In this document: positions 62,501 through 64,000 of the stretch, in pieces
Layout of the letters: every line of letters starts with the position of its first letter
How positions within the stretch are numbered: the stretch's first letter is position 1
Assembly (NCBI GenBank): GCA_002007465.1
Contig: LNAC01000687.1
Coordinates: 223,783 to 287,782, forward strand
Direction of reading: 5' to 3'
Origin: Ailurus styani
Lineage: Eukaryota; Chordata; Mammalia; Carnivora; Ailuridae
DNA length: 64,000 nucleotides
Translations under genes and position numbers: made by a program
Notes under the pieces: generated by a model
Seen by the model: the letters and a program-made list of their open reading frames with translations, nothing else
Told to the model about the DNA's origin: nothing
Database searches by the model: none

Positions 62501-63850
62501 GCAGGCAAGGGCACCTCAAGCCCCCCATTCCCAAGAAGGCTGATTGACACCCCTCCTGGGGCAGAACCATGGCATGCTAGCCAAGGAGGCCCAGACTCCC
62601 TGCTCAGCCCAAGGGTCCAGAGATGCCGGGGCAAGCAGGGCATCGGTCCTGGGGGGGAAGCGACCGACCGGTCCAGGCATACTGGCCCAATCACAGGCTC
62701 GGCACTCAGATGGCCATGAAAGAGGGGGCAGCCTGGGAATGCTCGGGGTTCTGGATCATTCCTCAGGCTGTCCAGGGTTGCCAACTGCTCCGCAGTGATC
62801 GTAGAGTACTTACACAACTCAGAAAAAATAAATGTCCTTTCTTAAACCATCTCAAATTCTTCTGAAGCCTTCCCGTGGGCCTTACAGAGTGACTAATAGT
62901 GGAATTCCAGGCATCCTGGCACACACTGTTCCTGGGGGCAGCCGCCTACCAGGCCAGCGGGCAATGCCGCCGGCCAAGAAGGGGCCAGCCAGGACGGCCT
63001 GTGCCAGCCCTTCCTTCGTGCCTAGCTGGGATTCCCACACGGTGAGGTCCTGCTGGTGCCCACAAGGCTTTCTATGACCCTGTGGTCCCCAGGGCAGGGC
63101 CTCCTGGGGCGAGTCCTCTAGGAGTAGGACCTCGCGGGTGAGGCCTCTGGGGACAGGGTCTCCAGGAAGGGGAGAGCAGGACTTCCTGGGGTGGGGCCAG
63201 GCCTCCTCACCTGCTCACCAGGCCCGCAGAAGGGCGCCTTGGGACCCGAGGGAAAGGCAGGCCGGAACTTGTACATGGCAGGTGTCGGGGGGCTGGTCCT
63301 CTGCGCCGACAGGGCGCTCTCTGGGGAGACGGACCACGGTCAGGCTGGGGTCAGTCCATGTCCCTCCCTCTGTCTGGCCACCCCCACCTCACCAGCACTG
63401 CTCGGGCGTGGGGTCTGCAGGTCACCTCCGAACGTGCCGGCCTCCGCCTTGGGGGGCAGTGGCGGCCCCAGGTCCAGTGGCTTCTCATCCAGCCGGTCCA
63501 GACTGCCCTTGGACTGGGAGGGGGCGTGGTCAGTGGTGGGTAGGGCATGGGCCAGGTGTGGGGCATAACTGGGGACTCCTCCCTGGGCCCTGGGCCCTAG
63601 ACCCTTCTCCAGAATCTACCCAGGTCCTCCCCCTTCCAACATAGCTGCTTCCTGCCTCCAAGGGTCTGCCCTTTACCCCATCCCCTACCTGACCCCAGGG
63701 CCCCCCACCTTGCTGCGGCCCAGGCCAGCCTTTAGCCCGTTGTCACTAAGCTTGACCTTGAGTGGGGCAGCTCGCTCCAGGAGCTCAGGCCGAAGGAAGG
63801 GCGGCTTCAGGCGAGCAGCCAGTGGCAGCCGGGGGGGCTCCACCACATAC
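59554..63850 (-). CDS. ZDHHC8: ZDHHC8 palmitoyltransferase, last five coding exons (partial, 3' half)
   Basis: On the minus strand the exons are 63850-63709, 63513-63393, 63320-63211, 61855-60855 and 59725-59554, all GT-AG and in phase, coding 514 residues plus stop. The piece starts [11 protein letters not shown] just after the membrane region and covers the cytosolic tail: [30 protein letters not shown], the large Ser/Pro/Arg-rich exon with [20 protein letters not shown], and the C-terminus [13 protein letters not shown]. The DHHC cysteine-rich catalytic domain and the transmembrane helices lie beyond the right edge, so the gene is partial here. The enzyme S-palmitoylates neuronal and other proteins at Golgi and plasma membranes. 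The EISV tail is the PDZ ligand shared with ZDHHC5 and known for partners such as GRIP1 (known family facts). The residue count fits the C-terminal part of the 765-residue human protein as I recall it. Confidence 0.96.
59740..59762. repeat. Short CA repeat in the last ZDHHC8 intron
   Basis: CACACACACGCACACACACA lies about 20 bases upstream (on the minus strand) of the acceptor of the last exon, so the exon's splice region is TG/CA-repetitive. Confidence 0.8.
60435..60515 (+). mobile_element. MIR fragment in ZDHHC8 intron
   Basis: CTCTGGGCCTCAATTTCCCC, ATCTCTGAGCAAGG and TTACTTCCTAGGGCTGTGAG follow the forward MIR core order. Confidence 0.55.
60890..61860. other. CpG-rich large coding exon of ZDHHC8
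   Basis: The 1,001-base exon has high CpG density throughout (for example CGGGAGCCGTAGCG and CGTCGTAGACGCCCGAGTCG). It explains the overlapping open frames on both strands, which are shadows. Confidence 0.6.
61856..63210 (-). other. ZDHHC8 intron (1,355 bp) upstream of the large exon
   Basis: The GT-AG intron has donor GTGAGG at 63210 and an acceptor CAG at 61858-61856. GC-rich; it holds no recognised repeat, exon or RNA gene. Confidence 0.85.
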
Positions 63851-64000
63851 CTGCGTCGGGGGCAGAGGGGTCAATGGCCAGGCTGACCTAGCCCGAACAC
63901 TCACCAAAGGCAAGGCTGGCCGCACCTGCCAGAGGCAGAGGTCAACCACGCTGAGGCTCCACCACCTGCCCACCCCAAACCCAGCAGAGGCCCCTTGACA

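Overview
This is a mammalian nuclear window, not a microbial one. It has GT-AG introns, a 5'-truncated L1, MIR relics, microsatellites and an assembly gap. Two tRNA-Lys-type Can-SINEs (about 43.06 and 51.8 kb) point to a carnivoran. Their body and tail wording looks more like arctoid caniforms (mustelids, bears, seals) than the young dog subfamily, which is inference. The two gene calls are CCDC188 and the 3' half of ZDHHC8, which are neighbours on human 22q11.21. The window is the syntenic block in flipped orientation, so the gene off the left edge should be RTN4R (inferred, not seen).

Layout. From 1 to about 53.7 kb I find no supportable protein-coding gene. This GC-rich intergenic tract holds a CA microsatellite (1.2-1.44 kb), an 86-bp tandem duplication (5.63-5.80 kb), a (GGAT)n tract (11.86-12.48 kb) and a 1.1-kb G-rich higher-order tandem repeat (41.06-42.2 kb). 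It also holds scattered MIR and L1-like relics, and a 1.8-kb L1 (50.9-52.75 kb) with a SINE nested inside it. Against this GC-rich background sit about 18 short AT-rich islets dense in homeodomain-, POU-, FOX- and NK2-type motifs. They look like candidate conserved enhancers, although conservation could not be tested. Three CTCF-like sites and one GATA triplet are also noted. Stretches of more than 300 bases not listed separately held nothing I could name; apparent long frames there are GC-driven.

Genes. CCDC188 (+, coding 53,728-56,171) is complete in nine exons and encodes 409 residues: a disordered N-terminus, coiled coils and a C-terminal membrane segment. ZDHHC8 (-, coding 63,850-59,554) is partial. 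Its last five coding exons encode 514 residues of the cytosolic tail, ending in the PDZ ligand EISV; the DHHC catalytic domain lies beyond the right edge. The two genes converge tail to tail. The ZDHHC8 3' UTR probably runs 2.7 kb to a poly(A) signal at 56,890-56,895, only about 0.7 kb from the CCDC188 stop.

No wholly new biological system is evident. The most interesting material is the islet array in the RTN4R-CCDC188 interval and the higher-order G-rich repeat.
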